A stretch of 64,000 bases of DNA from Siphonodentalium dalli (Eukaryota; Mollusca; Scaphopoda; Gadilida; Siphonodentaliidae). Each line of letters starts with the position of its first letter. Position 1 is the stretch's first letter. Below are positions 36,164 through 47,191 of the stretch, piece after piece. The notes under the pieces are model-generated. The model searched no databases. It was not told the origin of the DNA and worked only from the letters and a program-made list of their open reading frames with translations. The translations under genes were made by a program, and so were the position numbers. The stretch spans positions 127,663,989 through 127,727,988 of the forward strand of contig CP136068.1 of NCBI GenBank assembly GCA_032622095.1, in the 5' to 3' direction.

Positions 36164-36326
36164 TATAAGGATTAACTGTCATGTGGACTATTTTTATGGA
36201 GATGTAACGGTGAGGTAAGTGGACATAACTTGTATGTAAAACCCTTCGGGTTTTACACAAGTTATGTCCACTTACCTCACCGTTACATCTCCATAAAAAC
36301 AGTCCACATGACAGTTAATCCTTATA
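36164..36326. repeat. Near-perfect 163 bp hairpin
   Basis: Arms of about 78-80 bases differ by one substitution and one 2-base indel. The centre is AAAACCCTTCGGGTTTT, so the loop is only about three bases. Outer ends are ATAAGGATTAACTGTC and its complement. Not present at the matching place in block X. Confidence 0.92.
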
Positions 36327-37007
36327 AGAACACAGTCTGTCTATATTTTACTATTCTTTCTGTTTATGGCGGTTTTTGACGGAGGTGAATATTTGACAGG
36401 ATACACACCGCCAACGCCGCTCGTATCTTTAATTGGTCGCCCAAATGCAATCAACAATTCGGGCATGGTGTCAAACACGTTCGTGACCGCATGTGGTTTC
36501 TGGAAGAGTGGTCGACATCGATTAAGGTTATCGATAATTAAATGCATAACCTCAATGGACAATGACATGCAATTGATAACTTATGATTAAAGTCGCAAGG
36601 TAGTTTGCGCTCCAAAAAATACACTTAATATAATATTCGCTTTTGAATTGTTCCCGTTATCGAAATAAGTCCAAACATACTTGAGCTACCTTTCTACGAG
36701 AATTATATGTCCCACAATGACGCATTGAGGTAATACAAAGTACAAATTTGAACACGATGTTTGGGTTCCAAACAACAGCCATGTGATCGGCATGGAGCAG
36801 AAAAGAGCGTTCCATGTTAGTATGTTCCTGATATGGCAAAACTAAAGAGCGTTATTTTCAGTTTTGTGCGAAAAATTGAAAACAGCTGGATTGATTGATT
36901 GAGGGTTTAACGTCGTGTTTGCTGCTAGGCCATATCACGACCAAGAACAGAATCAGGTATCAAAAATATCGCAGCGAAGCAACTGTGTATAAAAATAATT
37001 CTTCAAA

Positions 37008-37450
37008 ATGGTCAAAAAGTCAACACCCGCCTACCTATATATATGTACCCCTTATATCAGGGAGTCTAACAAATTACGACATCAGACCAAAATACATGAA
37101 ACCGGTCTGTTTTGTAATGCTGTATCATATAAAATATCCTTTGTGTGTGCAGCTGTAAGTCTATGGAATGGTCTACAACCGGAAGCCAAACAAGGTGAAA
37201 CCATAACTGAATTCAAATCCGTTCTTAATACTGATTGTGTCGTGACCCCCTCGTTACATGGAATTTGTTAACACAAGACAAAGTCAATTTCCCATTGTCG
37301 ACTACGTCTAGGGTGTAGCAACCTGAACTACGATTTATGGCGCAATCTGTATTGTGTATGTGGCAAAGCTGAAACAGGTTTCACACTTCTTGTTCTTGCA
37401 CTATTGCCCAGTCTTTGGAGCTGACATAGACATATGTCTCAAGCATCCTT
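37008..37450 (+). pseudogene. Third copy of the units A/B LINE C-terminus
   Basis: Reads STPAYLYICTPYIRES, then FVCAAVSLWNGLQPEAKQGE and CRLRLGC, with YCVCGKAETGFTLLVLAL in a shifted frame giving the usual Cys-rich tail. It corresponds to 13230-13657 in unit B. The upstream reverse transcriptase is absent here. Confidence 0.7.
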
Positions 37451-38356
37451 AATAATTTGGAAACAACAACACTCTTAGAAGGTACTAAATCACTCCCATA
37501 TTCAAACACATTGAGATATTCAATAATGTTAAAAAATATATAGAATTAACTGGCATATTCGAGCGATATTATGCGCCGACCTGAGGTAGATGATCTAGGT
37601 TATATGAGGTAAATAACTAAAATTTAAATCAACAACTAAAATCAACATTCAAATTATGTGTAAATTTCCAAACTACCGTGCCAAAAAAAAAAACAGGTCT
37701 GATTGGAGGGGTAGGACTATCAGACACAATATCATTATAATAACTATAATTATTTGAATGGGCAATTTACATTCATATACATCAAAATCTATTTTGTCTG
37801 TATGAAACGGTTATCAACCAATATTATATATATATGTGTACACATGAGATGGCTGAAGATAAGCACTATACATATGCATGCTTACTGACTAATTCTTTTA
37901 TAACCAATATTCCATCATCATAACGTGAATTATGTACAATAGATTGGTTAAATAAAATTGCTTTAAACTAATCAACATTGGTGTTTGTGCAATATGTGTT
38001 AGTTGTATAAGAGCGTCATATTGAACTATTCTTGAATATTCAATCAGAAGAGAGCCACTTATTGGCACAGTCCTGATGACTTTAATTGTCGGAATATGCT
38101 TTGTAGCGTTTATCAATGACAAACACAGAATATCTTTTGACATTTAGATAGAAAACAAGAACCAAGTACCGAGGATAGACCTCAGCAACAGTGGAACTTG
38201 GCGAGTTATTCTTACGTTTTTGTTTTGAGTTGCCATATGAAAAGGAAATAATCAACAACTAGCCCAGCAGCCGCCTCGGACTTCCTTCGAGTTATGGTCG
38301 GACCAATGAATGGTACACAGCTGAAGCGGCGACCCATTTAGCTACTGCATTTATCA
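37451..38356. other. Noncoding part of block Y, paralogous to 13670-14650
   Basis: Conserved landmarks include TAAGCACTATAC and AATATTCCATCATCATA. The unit B open frame 14385-14741 is disrupted here, so I read it as noncoding. Confidence 0.6.
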
Positions 38357-39825
38357 TATTCAAAAAAGGCGACCACTCAAATTTTAATAATTACAGACCA
38401 ATTAGTGTACTACCAATTTTTTCTAAAATTCTCGAGAAAATAATGGCCATTAGACTCACGGATTTTATAAATGATATTTTGTACAAACATCAATATGGTT
38501 TTCGGAGTAAGCACTCAACAGTACATCCCATACTTCATCTTCTGAGTTCTGCTGCAAGAAATAATGATCGAACATCTAGAGACTCAACATTAGCACTATT
38601 TATCGATTTTTCAAAGGCTTTTGACTCAATCGATCACGAAAATGTTCTCTCAAAACTATCTCATTATGGAATTATAGGCCTGACAAATGATTGGTTTCGT
38701 AGTTATTTATATAATAGACAACAATGTCTATTTCAAAAATCAGTTACTTATCTAGGCATAAAATTAGATGAAAATTTGAAATTCCATCAACATTTAAATT
38801 CTGTGTGTGCTAAAATTAGCAGTACGAATTACTCTCTCAACAAAATCAAGCATTTTTTACCACGTGAAGCACTGAAATCCTTATATTTTTCATTAGTTCA
38901 CAGCCATTTGATATATGCAATTCAAATATGGGGAAATTCAAATAAAAAACACAATGTTTTCAAACTTCAGAAAAAAGCAATGCGCATAATTAATAATAAG
39001 AAATATAAAAGCCACACTGACCCACTGTTCAAAAATATGGAAATTATAAAATTAGCTGATCTGCATAACTTACATGCAAATCTCCTAATACACGATTGGT
39101 TTCACAATCAACTACCAAGTTCATTTCAAAACTTTTTCACAATTTTACAAAATAATTCTCGTCAGAATGGAATGCTAACGTCTGGAATACCAAAGAGTGT
39201 TTTCTCAGAAGATTTACCAGAACATAATTTTCCAAATATATGGAATCATTTAGAAGATAGACTTAAAGATATCCCAACAAGACCAATGTTTAAAAACGAC
39301 TATTCTCGAACGATCCTATCTACTTACCAAATGAAACCAAAATGTACATGCAATAGATGTCCTGACTGTGCTCATGAGTAATCCTCTTAATTTAGTTTAC
39401 CAATATAGTAATAGTTGAATAATGGTTCCCTAAAAATTAATACCCTAAAAAAAAAAAAAGTATTTACCATCCCCAATCTTATTCCATTTCATCTCATTGC
39501 GAACCTCAACCATGAACGACCTATGACCTCATCTCCTCAAAACATTGCACTGATATATTATACAATCTATGTTATTAGCTGAGCGATGGACGAATATTCT
39601 TACTTGAATGTTTCTTCTTTTCGAAACAAATGTAAACATTCTATATATATTTAAGTAACTAACATAATTCTATGATTTCTTTATATCCTCCGGTTTTGGG
39701 GACGGCAGGAAGACAGCCTTTACAGGTTATGCCATCCCCAATAACTCATTGTCTGTATAAATTAATTGTGTAAAAATATATGTTATATTGAGTTATGAAT
39801 AAATAATCATAGTCATAGTCATAGT
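38357..39825 (+). mobile_element. 5'-truncated non-LTR retrotransposon (L2/CR1-like) insertion
   Basis: It interrupts block Y between TTTATCA and CTCCTGATACC, where unit B is continuous (14645-14665). It starts inside reverse transcriptase, has one open frame to 39381, about 440 bases of 3' sequence, and a tail of repeated TCATAG units instead of poly-A. Such short microsatellite tails are typical of L2/CR1-type LINEs. No clear target duplication. Confidence 0.85.
38359..39381 (+). pseudogene. L2/CR1-like reverse transcriptase with motif C deleted
   Basis: Open from the insertion edge: FKKGDHSNFNNYRPISVLP, then the fingers FSKILEKIMAIRLTDFI, then motif A LALFIDFSKAFDSIDHENVL. The frame runs from RSYLYNRQQCLF directly into VTYLGIKLDENLKFHQHL, so the segment that should hold the FADD catalytic motif and surrounding palm is missing without a frameshift. 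The thumb and C-terminus (SLYFSLVHSHLIYAIQIWG) follow, ending in a Cys-rich CTCNRCPDC. Without motif C it cannot polymerise. The frame has remained open for more than 330 codons, so the insertion looks fairly young or the deleted form was copied. Confidence 0.85.
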
Positions 39826-41133
39826 CCTCCTGATACCTACCCACAGTGAGACAGGCGTGAACATTACAAGATTGAAACATTTAACTATCACGAAAACGAA
39901 AAGCAAAGAGACATGACACGAAAGAAACAACATACGTGTACCTGGAAAACAGAGCACATAACTGGACACCAGGAACAAAATACAAAAGATGACAAAAAAT
40001 TACTGTAATCTGAAACACTGTGGAGAGGCGTCGTCAGCCGATTGATTGAGCCGAGTCAACACAATCGTCTCAGCCTATTCTCCCGAAAAGCCGCACATTT
40101 CTGCTTATAATATAACTTATTTTAGGTATATAATCTGCTTAGAATCGCCTCATTTTGAGTCGATAATCTTCCGAAAATTACAGTCACATTATCGACTCAT
40201 TATCGACACAAATAAACCAGCTCACCACATTTCAGGTGTATGCTCTTTAACATGTGTTTTCATTGTGGCCCGCGCCATAAAACGAAATAACGGATGACTC
40301 CATTGTCTGGTTATTTCAGAATAAAATAATTACAGTTTGTACCTATTTCACATTATAGGTCGATTATGTGCGTATGTGCGCGGGAATATGTTGTTCGTCC
40401 GTTTTGAAGAGATGTACACGTTTGACCAACGGAGACGATGAGCTAAGCCGAATTCGCATTACACGGTCGCCATAGGACCACACCACACCTCACCTCACCA
40501 CACCTCACGAGATGCCCAAAATAACAAACAGGGTGCCACATTAGGGGATTCTTACGCCTCGCAGTGGGGCAATTTTGACCTGGACCCACATGGGATGAAA
40601 CAGATGAAAAATGGCTGTGACCATGGAAGTATTTTTCATAGCTTATGAAGCCGGTATATTAATAATTCGTGTATCCTATACCTCCTTCCAAATTACGTAG
40701 ATACACAATTTGGAAGCTCGAATGAGCCATATCGCTTTAAGTGACAACCAGTTATTTTACAGTATTTCGTGACTTGGCAGCTTATTACGCCACCTGTGGT
40801 GTATCTAGCGGCTGATATTTTGATATTGCGTGGTGGACAGGATTCTTGTGGGGCTTTTATTTATAGAGTTGGAAATTCCGTTTATTTAAAAGTCGGAACT
40901 ACGCGACCAGTAGGCCAAGTCCAGTAAAACGGTTCGTTATAGGTGCTGGTTGTTATTGTTATTTTAACGGAATTCTGAGTTGGTCATTCGCGATACCAAT
41001 ATATTTTATATTCTATAATTAAAACCGTGGGTATATAATATATGATCCTCTTTATGGATATTGTAGGAAGGTAAATTTAGCTAAAGCGGTGGGATATCTT
41101 GCAAGACAACACATTTCGGTTTGCGCTATAACC
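39826..41133. other. Noncoding part of block Y
   Basis: Paralogous in patches to 14660-15990 in unit B, through AACGAAAAGC, ATCTGCTTAGAATCGC and TGGCTGTGACCATGGAAGTA landmarks. No conserved frame. Confidence 0.6.
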
Positions 41134-41825
41134 GCTCAATGTTTTAAGGTGTTACACAACGTCTGATAAAAAGAGTTCTATCTGGAATATTCACACTATT
41201 TTTTTTCAGAGAACATGCATAGAGTAAACATAGTACTATCGGACTATCGTAAAGTAGTTCCGTTTAATTCGGGATTAATTAACCCTCAGACTGCCGAAAC
41301 TGCCGACAATAAATTCGCTTGTTCATGTCCCTCGAAAATCAAAATTTCCTGTTTAGAGGTCCGATTATCGTGGCTAATGGTGATAGAATCACAATTTTTC
41401 AGTCAAGTTCATGGATAAATTACAAATATTACACTTAATCGGCTTATGTCCGCGGCCGTAAACCTGCGTTTTGATAACAATTTATTTGAGACAAACTGTT
41501 GCGCGGGTATCAGTCGGCGCTTATCGGTTGAAGTTATTATAATCGTGCAGCCTGCACGTGCAACAAGTGTTCAAATACAACAGAAAAAAAATATACTATG
41601 TCAAATAAATAACGTGATCAATGGACAGACAAGTTTCATTTCCGTGGGACACGGAAAAGCGAATTTAATGTCGTCAGTTTCGGCAGTCTGAGGGTTTTAA
41701 TTAATCTCCTTTACGATATCCCGATAGGACTATGTTTACTCTATGTTCTCTGAAAAAAAATGGTGTGAATATTCCCGATAGAACTCTTTTTATCAGACGT
41801 TTTGTAACACATTAAAACATTGAGC
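41134..41825. mobile_element. Foldback element, 692 bp
   Basis: Left arm GCTCAATGTTTTAAGGTGTT through TCAGACTGCCGAAACTG is mirrored by CAGTTTCGGCAGTCTGAGG through CACATTAAAACATTGAGC. Arms are about 210-230 bases with scattered differences, and a spacer of about 250 bases separates them. It occurs only in block Y. Frames at 41215-41418 and 41446-41691 are translations of the arms. Confidence 0.85.
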
Positions 41826-42270
41826 AGTTAGCGCAATTTTCTGAAATTTCGGACTATTTCGTCTATAAAAATACGATGAGCAACTGAAAATGTTTTTCAA
41901 CATTCTGGAAGGGGTATATGTCCATGGTATATATGTTTAAAATTTCACGCATAAACTATGACAGATAACAAAGTTATAATTAGTTTTATAGGCCCACCAT
42001 AAATCCCCTATAATAAACGCATGCGGCCGTAAGCACATTGCTTTGCTGTGGATACTTTCGTTCCCAGCATGCATCATTCTCGCTATCTGTAAAATGTCTA
42101 TGAACAATGGCTCTTAGCTTTGATCCGCATTTATAAGCATTCTGGTGTGGCGACTGAGAAACCTGCAGTAATTTATAAGCCGTAGTTCATTGTAATAATT
42201 TGAAGAATTACTTTTCTTAACGGAATTCTGAGGCGGTCCATTCATGTAACCAATATATTTTATATTATGA
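41826..42270. other. Noncoding, partly block Y
   Basis: Sequence to about 42130 has no partner in X. From about 42130 it again matches 16080 onwards. Confidence 0.5.
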
Positions 42271-42279
42271 TTTATATTT

Positions 42280-42456
42280 ATGGCTAATAATATGATCTTG
42301 GTGGCGTTACCATTTCTGACTATGGTTTTCTTGTCATTAGATTATACGCTGTCAAACGACGGCGAAGCAGGTTCCACACAAAGTGATGGTAATCGGAGTT
42401 GTGTATTTGATTTGGTTGGGTCTTCGCACTGCCCGTGTCATGAATGCCATTGATTG
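42280..42456 (+). other. Repeated leader-like short ORF, copy 2
   Basis: Starts MANNMILVALPFLTMVFLS, then an acidic Ser/Gly-rich stretch and Cys residues, and ends after CHECH. It is the block Y counterpart of 16240-16422 with several substitutions and a late frameshift. Whether either is expressed is unknown. Confidence 0.25.
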
Positions 42457-43079
42457 TAAATAATTGTCATGTTTTCTTAAAATGTTAAAGGAACCCAAGG
42501 CCTTCGATGTGAGTAAATGTGTAAACATTAAAAAACCTTGTAAAACATCACCATAAAGAAGTACAGGAGAAATAGATAAACTGTCTTATTATTATTGATA
42601 GCTCTCCAATAATGAAATTTCGCGCGTTGGAACAATTTTTATATAAACTGAACTGTTAAAGTGATTTGTCAACAAAATATCGCTAATCGCATTGTAATTC
42701 AAATATTTTGGAGTAAGTTTTATTTTCAAAATATTTTTAAATGCTTCGACCTTTCCAGATGTTTACCGTAACGTTTTGATTAAACTGCTGCACCGTATTG
42801 GGCTATAATTGGACTTCGATCTTGGTAATGCCACCGTAATGTTTACACAACAATTGTTTCGATATGCTAAATCTAGTTATTGGAGAGTTATTCATAACGA
42901 AAATTACAAATTCGATATATTTGTACATGTACTTGCTGATAGTTGTTTTACAGACTTTTTATAGACAAATTTATGTTAGTTCGCATGAATCCACTTCGAA
43001 GGACTTGAGTCCAATTAAACGGAAACTATAAAATTTTCAGTAATTCTATTGTGTCAGATATAAAATGGGCATTTTTAAA

Positions 43080-43330
43080 TGTTTGATGATGATGATGGCG
43101 ATTATAATGACGGTGACGTAACACTGATGGCGGGTGATGAGGTGACGAGGATAGCTGCGGCGATGACGGTGATGATGACGATGGTGATGATTTTGACAAG
43201 CCTGCTAATTATGAGGGTGGTGGTGACGGTAGTGGTGGTGATGATGATGATGCTGATTGTGATTTTCATAATAACGATGCGGTTGTAATGATGATGAATG
43301 AAATCGATGATGATGATGACGATGAGGACA
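43080..43330. repeat. GAT/GAC-rich imperfect trinucleotide array
   Basis: Irregular GATGATGATG and GGTGGTGGTG runs over about 250 bases, present in block Y only. The 69-codon Met/Val-rich frame at 43079-43288 is a product of the array. Confidence 0.85.
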
Positions 43331-43486
43331 AATTGGAGATGACAATGACTATGTTGTAAATATTGTATATATATGTTTCTTCTTCAGTTCGTATTTCATG
43401 TTAATTCATGATTGAGTTATAAAAGCATTCATATTCTTAACCCTTTCTCTACTAAATATTCATTGATGATATGTAGTTATCGCTTA

Positions 43487-43557
43487 GGAAATGTTCATAT
43501 AATAAGTTCAACAAACGACCATCGTTTGTTGAATTTATTATCTGAACATTGCTTTCC
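43487..43557. repeat. Small hairpin
   Basis: GGAAATGTTCATATAATAAG pairs imperfectly with its complement at the right end, and AACAAACGA meets TCGTTTGTT at the centre. The block X counterpart is at 17749-17812, and a half copy is at 58800-58840. Confidence 0.75.
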
Positions 43558-43635
43558 AATAAATAGGACTCCTTCTGTTCTTGCATTATTTGTCGCCTGC
43601 TTATTTTTTCTGAAAATCTCTCCAGATGAATAATA

Positions 43636-44066
43636 TGTGACCCGCCATATCAAATCCAGTCGGAAGTCGGGATTTTTTTTACCCTGTGCCAATGCATTCT
43701 CTTATATATGCGAGTCGACCATAGGTCGCCTCGCATATATAAGAGAATGCATTGGCTTAACAATTTTTTATCATGTTTTTTAAATAAATGTTTCTTGCAA
43801 TTTTTAGGACATAAAATAAAAAAAACATCCATTATCCTGCAGGGAGCCCCACACATATATAGAAGCACATAGAAGAGTGTCGTCTGCTCATGTTTGTCTG
43901 GGGCTCTGTATAGGTGAAATTATAAAATTGTTAAAAAATACAAGAACAAATTATTAAAATTGTAAAAAATTGTTAGGCCTATGGTCGACTCGCATATATA
44001 AGAGAATGCATTGGCACAGGGTAAAAAAATCCCGACTTCCGACTGGATTTGATATGGCGGGTCACA
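43636..44066. mobile_element. TA-targeting MITE, complete copy in block Y
   Basis: 431 bp, TGTGACCCGCCATATCAAAT at the left and its complement at the right, with TA at 43634-43635 and 44067-44068. The left terminal repeat has CGGAAGTCGGG and the right has the exact complement, so the two ends share the same variant base and this copy may have moved recently. The paralogous site at 17880-17895 is empty, reading TT where TA is expected. The right hairpin module is incomplete. Confidence 0.87.
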
Positions 44067-44279
44067 TATATCATTCCAAAGTATACCTCATAACTGGGTG
44101 GAAGAATACATTTAGTATAGAAATGGTTAATGAACACACTATTTGAATGGCCATAAATGCTATTCAATATTATGCTGAGGGTGCATAATGTCAGACAGTA
44201 TGAAATGTCATCAATTAGTTTTGAACTACATTGCTGATATTGCTACTCCGCCAATGGCACAACTACATTGCCCCGATAA

Positions 44280-45329
44280 TCTATTATATATTTTGGAAGA
44301 TCTGTGTGTTTGTGTGTGTGTGTGTGTGTGTGTTCGCGATGGACTCGAACACGGCTGGACCGATTTCGACCAAACTTGGTACGGACACGTAATTCGACCC
44401 GGGAACGAACATGGGCCTATTGATTTTCAGATCCGAGGTCAACTTTTCACGTGCCGAGGTCAAATATGTTTTTACGCTGTGTTACTGGACTTTCATTTGA
44501 GATCGGTGCTTACAAATCGATTCGAAACAGCGCGAATAATAAAATGCCAGTCATAATAATGACACTGTGAGAATCTTTCGTGTTTCCTCTTTCCAACGAT
44601 ATATAATGCGTATGTATCCGTTTTAGTTATCTGCCTCAATTATCAAGAAGAAGTGGTACTATCTTCCATCAGGATAAAAACAATGCGTAACTTCTATGAC
44701 GTCGTTAGAGGTCATAACGTTAGATCGCGTTAACGCTTAACCGGCCGATGCATTTGACTGTTTCAGACGTCTTGGCGATATCTCGGGCACCGATGGTAAT
44801 TTATCTTTACGTTGAAACTTGATAATTAATGAGCGTGTGTATATGAGGCGCGTTTATATACTTGAGTGGAAATCAAATCGGGTTAAACTGGCGGATTTTT
44901 ACGGACGAAATTTGATGCATAGGGTATCTCGGTATCCGCTGGGCCGATTTCCCGGTATCCGCTGGGCCGATTTCCACCATTTTTGGGGTGGGGTGGATTC
45001 GTTTGCCCGTGCGACGTGACATTGACCTTGAAATCGAGTAAATTCAAGGTCAAATCGCGAATTTTGATGGGATTTTCACGACATTTGATACATAGGGTTA
45101 CTTTTGTCCACTTAGTGTTTTGGACGGGTCAAATCGTTACCCCGACCTGACCTTGACCTTCAAAATGATCAATTCGAGGTCAAATCGGGTGGATTTCGAC
45201 GGGTACTTTTGTAGGGTACTTTTGTCCGGGCAGTGTTTTGGACGGGTCAAATCGTGACCCCACCTGAACTTCACCTTCAAAATGGACAATTCAAGGTCAA
45301 AGCCCGGACGAAGTCGGGTCACCTTCTAG
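44280..45329 (+). mobile_element. Non-autonomous Helitron-like element, tandem copy 1
   Basis: Starts TCTATTATATATTTTGGAAG and ends in a stem-loop CCCGGACGAAGTCGGG (45303-45318; six pairs with one bulged G), seven bases, then CTAG. 5'-TC, a 3' stem-loop and CTRR are the Helitron hallmarks. The interior has a GT microsatellite, a duplicated GGTATCCGCTGGGCCGATTT, and 3' tandem monomers containing TTTTGGACGGGTCAAATCGT. No Rep/helicase is present. The block X site 18101-18110 is empty, and host A (44279) and T (46411) flank the pair without duplication. Confidence 0.82.
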
Positions 45330-46410
45330 TCTATTATATATTTTGGAAGATCTGTGTGTTTGTGTGTGTATGCGTGTGTGTGTGTGTGTGAGGGTGTGTG
45401 TGTGTGTGTGTGTGTTCGCGATGGACTCGAACACGGCTGGACCGATTTCGACCAAACTTGGTACGGACACGTAATTCGACCCGGGAACGAACATGGGCCT
45501 ATTGATTTTCAGATCCGAGGTCAACTTTTCACGTGCCGAGGTCAAATATGTTTTTACGCTGTGTTACTGGACTTTCATTTGAGATCGGTGCTTACAAATC
45601 GATTCGAAACAGCGCGAATAATAAAATGCCAGTCATAATAATGACACTGTGAGAATCTTTCGTGTTTCCTCTTTCCAACGATATATAATGCGTATGTATC
45701 CGTTTTAGTTATCTGCCTCAATTATCAAGAAGAAGTGGTACTATCTTCCATCAGGATAAAAACAATGCGTAACTTCTATGACGTCGTTAGAGGTCATAAC
45801 GTTAGGTCGCGTTAACGCTTAACCGGCCGATGCATTTGACTGTTTCAGACGTCTTGGCGATATCTCGGGCACGATGGTAATTTATCTTTACGTTGAAACT
45901 TGATAATTAATGAGCGTGTGTATATGAGGCGCGTTTATATACTTGAGTGGAAATCAAATCGGGTTAAACTGGCGGATTTTTACGGACGAAATTTGATGCA
46001 TAGGGTATCTCGGTATCCGCTGGGCCGATTTCCCGGTATCCGCTGGGCCGATTTCCACCATTTTTGGGGTGGGGTGGATTCGTTTGCCCGTGCGACGTGA
46101 CATTGACCTTGAAATCGAGTCAATTCAAGGTCAAATCGCGAATTTTGATGGGATTTTCACGACATTTGATACATAGGGTTACTTTTGTCCACTTAGTGTT
46201 TTGGACGGGTCAAATCGTTACCCCGAACTGACCTTGACCTTCAAAATGATCAATTCGAGGTCAAATCGGGTGGATTTCGACGGGTACTTTTGTCGGGTAC
46301 TTTTGTCCGGGCAGTGTTTTGGACGGGTCAAATCGTGACCCCACCTGAACTTCACCTTCAAAATGGACAATTCAAGGTCAAAGCCCGGACGAAGTCGGGT
46401 CACCTTCTAG
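45330..46410 (+). mobile_element. Non-autonomous Helitron-like element, tandem copy 2
   Basis: Begins at the base after copy 1's CTAG, again with TCTATTATATATTTTGGAAG, and ends CTAG at 46407-46410 followed by host T. It is nearly identical to copy 1 apart from the GT array length and a few substitutions, so the pair arose recently. All frames in it are shadows of the repeat. Confidence 0.82.
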
Positions 46411-46784
46411 TATATTATATAATTGCGAAATTTTACGACGATAATCCATGCATGCACGCAAAAGTCATTTTTTATATTTCTTTGGATCTCGTATATCATC
46501 AGGTTTATATGACAATCTAATACAAGGACAATTGTCGGACAGGATGCCCTGAATGAACAGCCACCTAATTGCCGAAATCAAGATAAATTGGTTCAAGTCG
46601 CGGATAAAGACAAATGGCTGAATGGATTGGGATGAGGAAAAAAGAGTGACAATCCGTTTAACAAAGGTCCTGAGGAATATAGGACGTAATCTGACGTAAG
46701 TGGCTCGTTTCGGTGTCAAATCGAATGTTTGATATCGCCAAACCAAAAATATTAGTCTATAATCCCACCACTAACTAGACACCG

Positions 46785-46915
46785 AATGTTTTGTTATTCG
46801 GCTAGCAACTATACCTACCTCAAGTTGTCGATATCAAGGCGGTCGAATTAACAGCCATGGAACGGTGATACAGCGAAGAATCAATGCCAATAAGTAAACT
46901 TGTTATTAAAATGAA
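46785..46915 (-). repeat. Segment inverted relative to block X
   Basis: Reverse complement of 18187-18315: ACACCGAATGTTTTGTTATT and AACAGCCATGGAACGGTG match inverted, while surrounding sequence is collinear. Confidence 0.7.
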
Positions 46916-47191
46916 GCTTAGCATCTATGTCACAACAGCAACGGCTAGACTAGGTTGACACGGGTTCTAACCCCGACATGGACGAAAATATGGACGATTT
47001 TCAAGTTAGATCTGAGTTCAGGGATATCTCAATGTGCCATTCCGATCGACACATGGCCATTTCGATAATAAATGATATTTAGTTCATGTCACTGAATTAA
47101 GAACATAATCAGCAATGAACACCAACAATGAGGCCGTGCCTCTATACCACTAATATGTATATTGATGTGATTGTGGTGATACGTCTATTAA

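Larger units (their letters stand above)
34530..46920 (+). repeat. Segmental duplication block Y
   Basis: Direct paralogue of block X (2370-18660). It carries the intact TTAA site at 34556-34559 that is occupied in X. Between 36992 and 37008 it skips straight from the equivalent of 4170 to the equivalent of 13230. Insertions specific to Y include a LINE (38357-39825), a foldback (41134-41825), a GAT-rich array, a TA MITE and a Helitron pair. Confidence 0.75.

Noticed and set aside
43079-43288. Met/Val-rich 69-codon frame
   Set aside because: Produced by the GAT-rich array.
44188-44556. 122-codon frame and its near-duplicate at 45354-45638
   Set aside because: Runs through the GT microsatellite and conserved Helitron-like sequence; duplication reflects the tandem element, and no helicase or Rep motif is present.
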